NCBI GenBank assembly: GCA_006384855.1
Contig: VCJN01000509.1
Location: forward strand, 1 to 64,000
Source: Tetraselmis striata
Lineage: Eukaryota; Chlorophyta; Chlorodendrophyceae; Chlorodendrales; Chlorodendraceae
Direction of reading: 5' to 3'
Length of the DNA: 64,000 nucleotides
Part shown: one piece after another, positions 45,331 to 57,084 of the stretch
How positions within the stretch are numbered: the stretch's first letter is position 1
Layout: each line of letters begins with the position of its first letter
Made by a program: the position numbers and the translations under genes
Notes under the pieces: model-generated
Seen by the model: only the letters and a program-made list of their open reading frames with translations
The model's database searches: none
What the model was told of the DNA's origin: nothing

Positions 45331-46979
45331 TTGGAGGGAAACTCTTCTATAGCTAGTTTAAATGTCGCAGCAGCTGTCGGTGGGCGTTGAATAATTATTC
45401 AAATTATTCGGAACGCCGCATGCTTAAGAGCGCGCGACGCACGCGGCCGTGCCGTCCCTTCCAAAACCATCCTTTCGCCGCCACTGTCACGGCCGCGCGG
45501 CGCCGGGTGCTGGCCGGTAATTTTATTATTAAGTACGAATAAAAGCAAAATATGTGCCACATACATACATGTGCGAAAATATGCATCGATCGCATCCTCC
45601 CCGCGGGCCCAATGGCCACATCCGCGATCAGCCGCCGACTCTGATACGTGTTCCGCAACCAAGTGGCAAGTGACGTCATGCCCGAATGGCTAGAACCCGT
45701 GACACGTTTGCGGTGCGGGTTGCAGGGTGTGGAAACCCCCCGGCGTATGCTTGCTCAAATGCTACTGAAATCCAGCATAAGGTTTGCCATAATATGTAGC
45801 CGGCCTCAACCCCGGTGTGGTTGGTGGTGTGAACAAAACACCCGCCTGTTGGAGGCCGAAATACCTTCAGGTATTGTTCTAGCAACTGCACCTACCGGTA
45901 TGATAATTATGTAATAAAGCGATGTCATCTGGAATGTAGGCAAACGTTGCTTGCATGCTGTCCACTGACACTTTTATCGACATTAACGCAGATGCGAATG
46001 TACGGGTGTGAAGAGTGTGCATCGCTGCAAATTAGCACATCGGAGGTTGGATCAAATGCTATCGAGCCGTCTTGGAGGATACGGTATTTTATCCGACTGG
46101 GAAGCTGCATGCCAACACTACCTATCCTCATATAATGATACAACATAGGTTTAAAAACACATATGCCAATCACTGATAGCTGCAATTCTAGCTCCTACCG
46201 TTGCAGGTTGATGCTTCAAGTAACAAATGCAATTTGCAATAAATATTCGTAGCAGTCCCACCGTTGCAAGAAGGGATGACACACCTCTGGCACCGCAGAA
46301 CCGCTAGGAAACGGCCAACGACGTCTTATAGGTTTCCTTAGATGACGCCTTGAGCGTTGGGCTTCCATGGTGTCCGCCAATTTCCCAAAACAGGTCCATT
46401 CAGCAGCGTGGCCAGCTGCTGCTCCATATGGCAAACTGCACCATGTGCATATAATAAACCCATTGAGGTGCACCGCGGTAGGTGTCTCTTCGCCCCGCGC
46501 AGATCTCGCATAAAAGCTATCCATCCCATAGTCCGCGCAACAACAGACAGTCCGCATGCCAGTTGACTAACATGCGAAGCATGTCAACGTCTTGGGAAGA
46601 AGGGGGGGGGGGTTGATGCTCTCGTGCAACACAGATGGGGAATGAATGCATACAATAACGCCCCACTCTGTGGGGCCGCTAAAAACGCGTTGTTGCGGTT
46701 CCGGTTGTTCTCGCGACGCGAGGTGCCTGTCCGGGCGCGTCAACATAGCCTTGCCCTGCCGAAAATAAATCACGACGCGGGCCCCGGCGAGCAGTTCCCA
46801 CCACGGACTACCACATCGGTAGGATAGTACGTATGTGGCCTGCGTCGTCGTGGGGGCCGCATGAAACTCTGCCAAAAAAATGTTTGAGAATCGTTCTTTA
46901 GCGCCCCACTCGTCATCAAGTATCAGCGCGACCCGCTGCCGGTAAGCTAGGTCTAGGGAATGGTACCGGTACGAGTACA

Positions 46980-46980
<1 letters not shown>
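45331..46980. other. spacer, no gene recognised
   Basis: AT-rich, with scattered open frames under 140 codons and no domains. A short G run is at about 46601-46611. Confidence 0.45.

Positions 46981-47012
<32 letters not shown>
46981..47012 (+). repeat. C homopolymer, about 32 nt
   Basis: One of the longest pure C runs in the window, in a region with no recognised gene. Similar runs elsewhere are mostly intronic. Confidence 0.95.
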
Positions 47013-47014
<2 letters not shown>

Positions 47015-47339
47015 CCACCCCCCCACTCACGGACCCACGGGTGCGTATGCCCGAAACTAGACTGGAGCGTAACGTGCCCTGCCTACCGCCTCGTAGACCT
47101 GCGGTGTGTACGCGTTGCACATGGCGGGGCGTCAGTAGCAGCGCGACATGTTGCCAGTCACCATTCGTCCGTGTAGGCGTACGCATCGCTGTCGTACGCG
47201 GCGCGACAGTATCAGCGGTACGAGGTTAATACGGCCGCTCACCATTCGCTGGCCTATACCATCGACACCAGTAATGCCCGGTCGCGCTGCACTACACTAA
47301 CGACGTTACGGCGGGGAGTGACTCGGCGGTTGGGGTGTC

Positions 47340-48000
47340 GGTCGATGTCAATCTGCTGCGGCGATCGACGCGGATCCCGTGGATGGACGCGCAAGCGGCG
47401 GTGGCTCGCGGACTCGCGGACTACTTTTGCAACGCGGCGCAGCAAATCAATCGCGGTGTGCCCGTCCACTCCCACACTGCGCATCCATGCCTCCAGCCCC
47501 GCCGGGGCTCCAAGGTGAGCGTCCCCCTCCGCCCATTTCGAGCAACTCGCGCTACTAGTCAAGACATGGCGCCAACGGGCAGGGGTGATGGAAGCAAGAG
47601 CGGGTGTAGGCGAGACGACAGCGAGAGGGCGTGCAACGCCTACCATACTACTACGGCGCGCCGCACCGAGCCGGCGGCGGCGAGGCGTTGCCTTAAATGC
47701 ACACCCACATGTTGTCATACATTGCCCCATATAACGTGTCTTGTTGTCTGAGTTTAGCGCTACCAATTACTCTCGGCCCGCGAGGTGGCAAGCCAACATG
47801 GTCAGCTCGGCACTGCGTCTTCCATGCTGCCCACGAAGCGGTTCTTGTGCCCTTCGGCGACGCTTAGCAAAAGGCGCCGCCAATCAATCGCGGAGTGTCC
47901 GTCCCTGCATCCCACAAAGCGCAGCTCGGGCACCAGCGCTGCTGAGGTTCAGAGGTGAGCGCTCTCATCCGCCCCTTTCGGGCCACTCGGGCTGGGTGCC
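47340..48000 (+). repeat. two diverged copies of a GC-rich segment
   Basis: About 47435-47560 and 47875-48000 share CAATCAATCGCGG-GTG-CCGTCC, then GGTGAGCG-TC-CATCCGCCC-TTTCG-GC-ACTCG. The first copy is in a 138-codon open frame without a recognised domain. It may be decayed mobile-element coding sequence. Confidence 0.5.
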
Positions 48001-48127
48001 ATGATACGGACGGGCAAGGGGGGTAGTCGCCAGAGTGGGTACATGCAAGACGGGAGTCTTGTCGATATCTCAGCGATTAAAACTCCGGAACCGAGCCGGA
48101 TTTTTCAGACCTCCTAACTGTTTATTT

Positions 48128-48230
48128 GAAATGGGATAGCCGAGGTTCCTACGACACCCACGGCCCACTACACCATGCCCCAGTAGTGTCGCTTGATGTT
48201 CCTCTTCCGTCGCTCTTGGAGCTATATCAT
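48128..48230 (+). repeat. dispersed repeat R4, copy 2
   Basis: Second copy of the repeat at 45225-45330, with matching sequence also upstream (GAGCCGGAT...CCTCCTAACT, near 48093). Confidence 0.75.
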
Positions 48231-48267
48231 CACCCTCTTCCGAATCATCCTCCTCAGAAGAGGAGTC

Positions 48268-48394
48268 ACCCCTCCTCCTCCTCCTCCTCCTCATCTTCAT
48301 CAATGTCTCCGTCATCACCGTCACCATCATCATCACCATCACCATCGCCGGTCTCGTCATCGACAACGGCATCATCATCATCATCATCACCGTG
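48268..48394 (+). repeat. (CTC)n / (ATC)n trinucleotide repeats
   Basis: Compound microsatellite between two R4 copies, (CTC)n then (ATC)n/(ACC)n interspersed. The open Ser- or His-rich frames across it are low-complexity by-products. Confidence 0.9.
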
Positions 48395-48445
48395 ATAGCC
48401 ACCAGCCCACCAGCATTGCCGTCCTCACCTGCATTTATGCTGAGA

Positions 48446-48545
48446 TTGTAGTGGGATATGCGAGGTTCCTACGACCCCCGCGGCCCACTGCACCCTGACG
48501 CAATGTCGTTTGATGTTCCTCTTCCGTCGCTCTTGCGGTTGTTGC
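48446..48545 (+). repeat. dispersed repeat R4, copy 3
   Basis: Third copy of the repeat at 45225-45330, ending GCTCTTGCGGTTGTTGCC. Confidence 0.75.
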
Positions 48546-49925
48546 CAATATACTGTCCGCGTCGCTACTAATTCGCGTCGTACCCGTACTTGTATACTTA
48601 TACTCCAGGTACCGCCAATACAAACCGCAATAGTACCATAACAACAAGGGTACCGGTAGTAGTCCGTATATTGTAAGAGTATAGCGACTGGGGATTTATA
48701 CCACTCCTTTCGCACCGCTATTAATTTGCTTGAAAATATCGGCCGAGAAAATTAGTACCGTTTGCTGCTTCATTAGCGCCCCTCAAAGCAGCCAATTGCT
48801 TGTTGACGACTTCCCCACGACAAGCCACAACACAGCCGATTACGCAATTGTTGCGCGGCCTCATCCTACGACCGATCGACTAATACTCGGAACGTCCCTC
48901 GTTCCGCCAGCCAATTATGCAGACAACTTTAACTCCATGATGTAGCCAATTATTGAGAAGCAATCCAACGCTAGCTTGAGCAATTCTCGAGAGGCGACAC
49001 GGGCGCCTGACGTCGCCTGGGGCAGGCTCACTTTTTCGATCACTTGTGGTAGCAACAATGAAAATTCAACATTTGTAATAATGATAATGATGATATTACA
49101 TCGGATTGATATATTAATATGATAGATAACGGGCCTGATAAAATTGGGACATAAAGTTGTTGAACTGTCATGGCACTTGACTACTGAGATTGCTATTCAA
49201 ACTGGCGCTCAACAAAACACTAAATATAATCTAGGACTCCGACCTATTGACCCACAACTTTTCAACGAACAATAAATCACGTTCCCTAAGGCCATTCTCG
49301 TACAAAAGATCTTCATGGCGGGAGGGCTTCGGGATGGCCCCTCCCCAGACCCTCCTCCCCTTGGGGTCGAGGGGGCAGGTGGAGGGGCGGGGGGGGGGGG
49401 GGGGGGGGAGGGGGCATGACGCCCGCTTCAAATGGTGCCGATTATCGTCCGATTTGCTGCCCCCCGCAGAAGTGAGCATTGAAAACTGCCACCCGGGCCG
49501 ACCAATTATCCGGTTTGCTCCACACATTAGATAGCCAATTAATTTTGATTTTTGCTACCGATTGCGGAGATTTGCTGACCTTGTTCGAACTTGGTGTGAA
49601 GCCCCTGATTACCCTCTGCGAATACCCCGTATTACGCATTAACGACGCGCGACGACTGATGCGCGTAGTATAGTCTTCCCGCATGTACTCGTGCCCGGGT
49701 ATACTCGAACTTTTCACCTACGAATTCCAGTGTACATTACCGCTGTACATTACGCGGCATTGTTATGGCTTATACACCCGTCGCGGACAGCGGAAACAAT
49801 ATCAGCAAAGTACAACAATGTTAATTACACGTTAGATCCGAGGCGGTCATTCCCAACTAACGACTCATCGTGCTAGCGATTAGTCACTACCAGCAGCATG
49901 TTAGTCATGCCGCGCGATCAAAACT
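48546..49925. other. AT-rich spacer, no gene recognised
   Basis: Contains a G run at about 49388-49407. No coding support. Confidence 0.45.
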
Positions 49926-50245
49926 CCGACTAGGGGCCCTGTGGCCCGGCCCTCCGCACGCCCACGGCGCACACCTCCAGAAGGGAGGAAGCGCACGGCG
50001 ATCACCACGCAGCTGGCCGGGCGGCGGGGCTCTAGACCTATGGGAATCCCGTGTAGAGGCCGAGGGCGACAGACACGTACACGCCGAGATGAAACCCCGA
50101 CTAGGGGCCCGGTGGCCCGGCCCTCCGCACGCCCATGGCGCACACCTCCAGATGGGAGGAAGCGCACGGCGATCAGCACGCAGCTGCCCGGGCGGCGGGT
50201 CTCTAGACCTCAGGGAATCCCATGTAGAGGCCGAGCCGGGGCGAC
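49926..50245 (+). repeat. tandem duplication, two units of about 173 bp
   Basis: CGACTAGGGGCCC starts a unit near 49926 and again near 50099. Each unit includes GTGGCCCGGCCCTCCGCACG, GGGAGGAAGCGCACGGCGAT and GTAGAGGCCGAG. Identity is above 90% by eye, so the duplication is fairly recent. No gene is seen. Confidence 0.85.
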
Positions 50246-50754
50246 AAACACACACACGCCGAGACGGCCGCGACGCAACGGGAGGTGGGAGGACCGAGTA
50301 CGACTAATCGGTTGATCGCGTACCGGGTAATCCTTACCATCGACGAATCTCAGTCAGCAAGGTATATACTGTAGGTACGGCTGGTCGGTGCACCGGTGTT
50401 CAATGGACAACTGGCGCATCTTACCTTGTCTGGGGAGAGAGTCAATGAGTACGGCAGGGGGTCGTCCTCGCTGAGGCGCTCCATGGATCACGACAGCGGT
50501 TCCAGTGGGCGGTTTGGAAAGGGTGTCGCTGGCTGGGAGAAAGTGCGGAGACTGATGGAGGGCAATGGATCTTCGTCCCTCCGCTGCGCCGTTGTCTTCT
50601 GTCGCTGGCGCCCGCGGCACTCCGAGTCTCCGACCACCCGGATATCATCATATTCTTGCGACGCGCGGTTACGAGTACGGGTACTTTATGGCGTTTTGAC
50701 GACGAGGAAGTAACAGTCTCGCACCTACCATAAAGGGATTTCAGGGTCCAAAAA

Positions 50755-50948
50755 TATCAGGGATTTCGTAGGTGAAAAACTCGATTCGAATCACTCAGGT
50801 TATATCTCTGTTCGGGGTAGGAATGAGCATCTTCGGTCGGGCTGCGAGGCCGGATTTCGTAGGTGAAAAACTCAACTAGAATCACTCGGGTTATATCTGT
50901 ATTCGGGGCAGGAAATCGATGAGCATCTTCGGTCCGGCTGCGAGGCCT
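50755..50948 (+). repeat. tandem duplication, two units of about 95 bp
   Basis: GGATTTCGTAGGTGAAAAAC occurs near 50762 and again near 50852. Both units end with GAGCATCTTCGGTC-GGCTGCGAGGCC. Confidence 0.85.
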
Positions 50949-51227
50949 CCGATTCGAGTGATTCGAATCACGTACATCAGGGATGCCGACGCACTTGCTT
51001 GGAAGAACGCATTTATTGAGAACGTGCCATGCCCTCTCTGGCTTATATTCAGACGAAATTGTAACGGAAATAAGACGAATTTATGAACCCAATGCCGGCA
51101 CCCCGATTTTTTCATCAAATATTTTATTCGTAGTTCTTCGAGTTCGTCTGCACCAGGGCCCCCTGGATGGCTTGCTGATGCAAGAGTAGTTGTGGGAGGA
51201 CGGTAGGTAACGGAAGGTAGTTACATC

Positions 51228-51455
51228 CCTTGTCCGGTCGGCTGAGCGGTCGTCTCGTACGCGTGAGGTCCGGGTATCGAATCCTGGCCGATGAATTTTC
51301 GGCAATTTCGTCCCGGCGTGTCTTGGAGTGGGTTTCCCCGGTTGATCCATAGGCCTTCGGGGTTCGAATGAGGCAATGGTCTACGGGCTATGCGAGACCT
51401 ACGACAGTTAGCGCAAGAGGTCAGGTGCTGGGCTCCGCGGGTTGGGCCTTGCGCC
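51228..51455 (+). mobile_element. tRNA-derived SINE, copy D
   Basis: The tRNA-like head GGTCGGCTGAGCGGTCGTC (A box region) and GGGTATCGAATCCTGG (B box) are followed by CGGCAATTTCGTCCCGGCG, CCCGGTTGATCCAT, TTCGGGGTTCGAATGAGGCA and GAGGTCAGGTGCTGGG. The head differs from copies B and C more than the body does, which suggests a distinct subfamily or a different parent tRNA. Confidence 0.75.
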
Positions 51456-51591
51456 AACTCGCACTACTCGAATGGGCCGACGCCCAAACGGGTAGGGCGG
51501 ACCTTTCGTGGTCAGTGCCGGGTATTTTGATGGCAGTGTTTTAGACGGTGATCCAACAGTGTTGGAAATTTCGTCACTGGCGTCCAATTAG

Positions 51592-51746
51592 TCTTGCAGA
51601 ATTCTTCGGCAATTTGCTTGATGACTATAACGGAGCGTCGCCTACCCAGGGCTTGCCGTAACTGGATTGCTGCCCAAACGGCCGTCGTAGAGACGCTGCA
51701 AGGGTTTCACTGGTGCCAGTCCTGTCCCGGGGGCGAAAAAAAAGGT
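51592..51746 (+). repeat. dispersed repeat R3, copy 3, just upstream of GH27 gene
   Basis: Close copy of 22557-22710, ending in A8 after GGGGGCG. It ends about 215 bp before the GH27 start codon, so it may lie in the promoter or 5' UTR. Confidence 0.8.
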
Positions 51747-51961
51747 CAGGTGCTGGGCGACGTCGGCCAACGTCCCGGGGCGAATCTTAATACCGGTACT
51801 CTGCTTTTACGAGGACGGCGATCGTGTCGGAGCATGCCGCTGCTGCATACCGGAATGCACTAGGTTGCCAGGGTCGCCTTTTTGGGCAAGGGTTCGACGT
51901 TATGGACAGACCAAGGACGTCCCCTGCGTCCGCTGCCCACCGGCGCTACCCGCCAAGCTTG

Positions 51962-54900
51962 ATGGCCCCTTCGCGCGTCCGTTCCGCCGTCGTGGCGGCG
52001 CTGCTGGTGGCACTGGCGCCTGTGGCGATTTCGGCGAGAGGCGCGGCGCTGTCGCTCCGCAACGGCCGCGCGACCACGCCGCCGATGGTGCCCTCACCCC
52101 GAATGCACACTTACAGGATTTTCAGGAAACATTTTTAATATGCCTTGCTGTACTTTGGGCCGTGGTAGAGAATGCAGCGATGTTGGGTGCCTCCTGATTG
52201 CGATGGTGGCCTGGGGAGACAGGGCTGGCTGGCGTGGGAGCGCTTCCGCTGCAACATCGACTGCGACGCGGACCCGCGCAACTGCATCCGGGAGGAGCTG
52301 TTCCAGCAGATGGCGGAGCGTCTGATGCGCGACGGCTATCGCGCCGCGGGCTATGAGTACGTCGGCATCGACGACAGCTGGATGGCGGGCACGCGCGACG
52401 GCGACGGCCGCATGTTGGCGGACCCGGAGCGGTTCCCCTCCGGCATCAAGGCGCTCGCGGACTTTGTGCACGCCAGGCGAGTGGCGCTGCCGTACCTCCC
52501 GCTGATGCGCTTGCGTGCCCCCCCTGCATGCCTCCAAACCTTTCCAGGACTTTGATCGAGTCCACATGCAGATACCGGGGCAGCTTGTTGCCGCAATTCT
52601 GCCACCCTCATTGCTCAAAGCCAACGGCCACGGCCGATGGTCGATACCATTGGGGGATGGCTGATACGGTGTGCTATTGCTGTTTCCGACGCCGGTGGTG
52701 TGTGCGGACCTGCAGGGGCCTGAAGCTGGGGCTCTACTCCGACATTGGTCTGAAGACAGTGCGCCCCCCTGAGCCACGCCCATGCCCTTCAGCGTGGGTG
52801 AGCTGACCACTGCCTCGCACCCGCAGCCCCTCTGCTCTCCCTGATCTGGGCGCTGTGCCGGCGGGCAGTGCGAGCGGTACCCGGGCATGGCAGGCCACAT
52901 GGAGATCGACGCGGAGACGTTTGCCTCATGGGAGATCGACTACCTCAAGGTGACGCACCACCCCTCACCCCTCAATTAACTCCAACTGCCGATCAAACTA
53001 TCGCCCAGCTGCTCCCCTGCTGGGGATCAATCTCAGAGGGGTTTGGTCCCGGAGCCCACGCTACTCCTCCTCCCCCGCCACTCCCGCTCTCCCGGCCAGC
53101 GCTCCCACATAATTCAGAGAAGGGGGAAAGGGGGGGCAAGAGGACGGGGGTTGCCCTGGCTGAAGTCTGCAGTGCGCATGCGGTCCCATAGGTGGACGGC
53201 TGCTTCGCCAACTTTGACATGTACGGGGTCCTGTACCCAGAGGTGCGCGACACTATCGGTTACATTGCCCTCAGCCACGCAGCTGCCAGTGCTCCGGCAC
53301 AGCACCCGACGACACCGCCCAGCCCCTGTTCCCCATGCGTTCCGCTCCGCCATGAGCGGCGGAAGATCACGCCGTACCTGTGCTGCCTGTGCCCCCCTCC
53401 CCCCCCCCCCCCTCCCCTTCCTCCCTCCCGCCCTGTCGGGTGGGTGCTGCAGCTAGGGCGCCTGCTCAACCAAACCGGCCGTCAGATTGTGTACTCCTGC
53501 AGCTGGCCCGCCTACTACCACTACATGTCCCGCGACAGGCAGCGCCTCATCAGCAAGTGAGCACAGCCCCCTTCCCCCCCCTCTTCTCTCAGGTCATGTT
53601 TGCAGTCGGCGCAACGGTACTGTGGGGATATGCCGTCACTGGGCGCAATGGTACTATGGGTCACTGTGGTGGGCATGCCGTCAAGGCGCCCCGGCACCCA
53701 CCTCATCTCAGAATGTAGTTGTGCCCGTACACGAGACGCTGCCGTCATCTCCGGGGTGTAGCTCTGATAGCTCCCCATCTTGGCCTGGCTCCTCGCCGCT
53801 GCTGGCCATCCGCCGAGCAAAGCAACCGGTCCGCATTCATTGTCGAGTCTCCCCCCCCCGACCCCCCTTTGATCCCACGCAACAGCTACGACGTGCCGTA
53901 CGAGGCAATGCGCGACGCCGGCTGCAACCTGTGGCGCAACTGGCGCGACATCGACACCAGCTGGGATGCCATCAAGGCCATCATCAAATACTGGTGCGCG
54001 CCCCAAACGATGCGCCCATCCTGCCCACTACGTATGTGTGTCGGCAGTGGCATGGTAACAGGACACCATCGCCCCTCACCCCCACCCTCGCCCCCCGGGC
54101 CTGCTGCCGCTCCGGTGGGGCCATTCTGGGGTGCCTCTCCCCGTGTTGTGATGAATCGGTGTGGGTGCGCCCTGCTCTCAGGTTCAAGGCTTCGCTGAGG
54201 TCGCCCGGCTTCACCGACATCGCGGGGCCGGGCGCATGGAATGACCCCGACATGCTGATCATTGGTGCGATGTCATCAGGGCATTCTGGATGATTTTATT
54301 GCGTGCGATACGTGAGATGCGGTCGCTGCCTTCATGGCGCTCAGGGTGGCGGGGCACTATTAAGTGCAATACCGGTACTATACGAGCACAATATCACAAT
54401 TTGCGACACATGAAAGTGTATAGAGTAACATCGCCGTTACAGTACATGGCAACATTGATTCCATTGCTGCTAGCGGTGCCATTATGAGTTCAGGAGATGC
54501 AGGTGATTTAGTGAGCGTATCGCAGTGTCGGTGTGGCGGATAAGTTGAGGCATCGTTGGCGCCCGCCTAACACCGCCGCCATGCCCCCCCCCCCCCCCCC
54601 CCCGCCCTCTCGCCACACCCAGGCAACAAAGGCATCACGGTGCAGAACGCGCGCGCTCAGATGGGCATGTGGGCCATCTTTGCCGCACCGCTGCTGATGT
54701 CCAACGACCTGCGCCGCATCGACGCCGCCTCCAAGGACGTCCTGCTGAACCGCGAGGTGGGGCCTCCGAGACCGTCCGGCTACTGCACTGTCCTAATATA
54801 TTCTTATCTGCTCTTATTTGTTTATGGATCCCGGCGCACCGATAATAAGAGCCCTTCTTATAAGCCTGGTATTGAGCTTGCATGCAACCCATAAGAACAT

Positions 54901-57084
54901 TCACTATAATTCGTCTACATTTGGCCACCTGTAGACATGGCGGCCTCTCATTGCAGTGCTGTTATAATCGTGTCGGCGCCGCGATTACACTGCTTTTACA
55001 ACTGATTATTAGAACTGATTATGTGTCTCAATTCATCCATATAGCTGTATAACTACATATACCTATGTATGAGGACTCTTCTAACTTTCTATGATTATAT
55101 GATGTACAGGAAATAACTTGTTATGTGCGCAGCTTCCTGTTGATTTGTCAAACAGTCTGAGGTGATGTCCCTATGCGGCGTGAAGGGCAAAGGGGCCGGC
55201 TTCCATATGCACCAAAACCCTACTTGTAGTCAAGTGGCCGGTGTCAGTCACGAACTCGTCATGATGTAAAGTACTGAATTTGCTTTGGGTCTGTAGATAA
55301 GGTTATCAAGGGTCGTTGTCAAACAATGAACAGTTTTGGTGGCTGCTGCCAACCTACACATGTATATGCATACACACTGATAGACAGCCTGGCAGTTACG
55401 CATCTGCCTTTCCATCTTCCAAGGTCCAGCAGTGCAACTGGGGCGCTCGTCCGCCCCGCTGTTTCTATATCCAGCGGGACAGGGTGCGCCGGGGGACTCG
55501 GCCACCCTGACTGCCCCGCGTGCCCCCCCAAACACCTTCCCCACACTCGCAGGTGATCGCAGTCAACCAGGATCCTGCCGGGAAGCAAGGCGAGCCCGTC
55601 GCCTGCCTGGACGACAACTGCAGCGACTTTCAGGTGCGCTCAGCGTTCATCCGCCACTGGCCACTCTTACATGCGATAGTATAATACATCTCACAGCCTC
55701 ATGTGTGATGTATGTGGAGAAAGAAATGTCTCAATCCGGACAAGATGAATTGTATTGCACCGGCGTAACCTCCGATGAGGCACGTTGGGCTTTAGAACTA
55801 CCGCAGAAGCAGCTTTATATTGAACCGAAATGCCAAAGACCCAATAATGATATAAACCTTTGATTATCATTTATTGTTTATGTATTATTTGCTTATTGAG
55901 GATGTGTGGTGTATTATATTATGTATTATACAATATATTGAACGCATAATATGCAGCCCACTGACGGCCATCATGGTGGGGTCTGCCGGGGGTAAACCGC
56001 CATTATAACCCCCTCCCCTTTGCGGCATAATGTTTCTGCTCATACCGAACATCGAAATGCTGCTGGCGGTGACGCCCTACATGGTTGGCTTGCGCCGTTG
56101 GGTGTTGAGTGGTTGACACTTGTCCTCCACAATCCTGCTGCGGCATCACATGACCGGTGCGCTGCATGCGCAGGTGTGGAAGCGCCCGCTGGCGGACGGC
56201 AGCATCGCGGTGGCGCTGCTCAACCTGTCCGACGAGGGCAAGCACATGTGCATCGACTGGAAGCACCTTGGGTATGCACGCTCCCCCTTCCCCCCCCCCC
56301 CCTCTCCGCCCGCTTCCCTAAACGCTCCTGCAGCTGTTTGCATGTTGCCGCTCCGCGCCCGGCAGCCCTTGCTGCGAGGCGCCTAACCCAGCACTGGGGT
56401 CCCCAGGGGAAAGTGGGTGCGCAAAGCATCGATCAAAGCCAAGATAGCACGCAGTGGGCAGCCGAGACCAGATCACGGTGTGGATCTTGAGGCGTCAATT
56501 TATCAGATGCATCGATCCTTAGGCAACAGGTGACACCAATGGAGTCTTTATTGTTGCACCGGTGGTACGTCGATATGGGTAGGAGCCTTGAGCGACCGAC
56601 TAATAATAAGGTGAACCACATCGGCCTCTGATCTTGATCTTTAGACGGCCTGTTTTACTATTCTTGAACGGTAGTAGGCCGTAACCTTTTTATAATGCGA
56701 ACGGTACGGGTCGTTAACCATAAATCTGGAATGTTCATATTTCTACTCGTACTGTCGTAGTATACAATGATGCAACAACCACATATACATAGCACGCTAT
56801 TAAAGATATAATTAATATACATATGTATCGTTTTTAATATACTCTACCACAAATATGCATATTGATATCAAATGCGCGGTTCCCAATTCATCCCTCTGTT
56901 GTGAGGGCTGCGTCCTTCCCAAGCCTCCCTGCTGTTGTGGTCGTGCCTTCTCATCAGGCTAGAAGATGGCGAGCGGCTGCGCGCGCGGGACCTCTTCGCC
57001 AAGCGGGATGCCGGCTCTCACAGCGACCGCCTCTGCGCGGACGTGGAGGCGCAAAGCGTGGCCCTCTTTCGGATGCGGAGATGA
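51962..57084 (+). CDS. GH27 enzyme, predicted alpha-N-acetylgalactosaminidase type, 12 exons
   Basis: Removes terminal alpha-linked GalNAc or Gal in the lysosome/vacuole or outside the cell. Exons (plus): 51962-52087, 52223-52476, 52716-52758, 52869-52949, 53192-53242, 53453-53556, 53886-53993, 54182-54264, 54623-54756, 55553-55633, 56174-56271, 56958-57084; 429 residues, all phases agreeing. A signal peptide (VRSAVVAALLVALAPVAISA) precedes TTPPM-GWLAWERFRCNIDC, the animal-type GH27 opening. The nucleophile is Asp in VDGCF (exon 5) and the acid/base is the first Asp of RDIDTSW (exon 7); WNDPDMLIIG and APLLMSNDLRRI follow. The specificity loop reads YSCSWPAY: Ser and Ala at the two positions that are Glu and Leu in human alpha-galactosidase A and Ser and Ala in human NAGA. 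The second intron has a GC donor (AG|GCGAGT). Confidence 0.93.

Noticed and set aside
48126-48402. Ser-rich or His-rich open frames
   Set aside because: They arise from (CTC)n and (ATC)n microsatellites.
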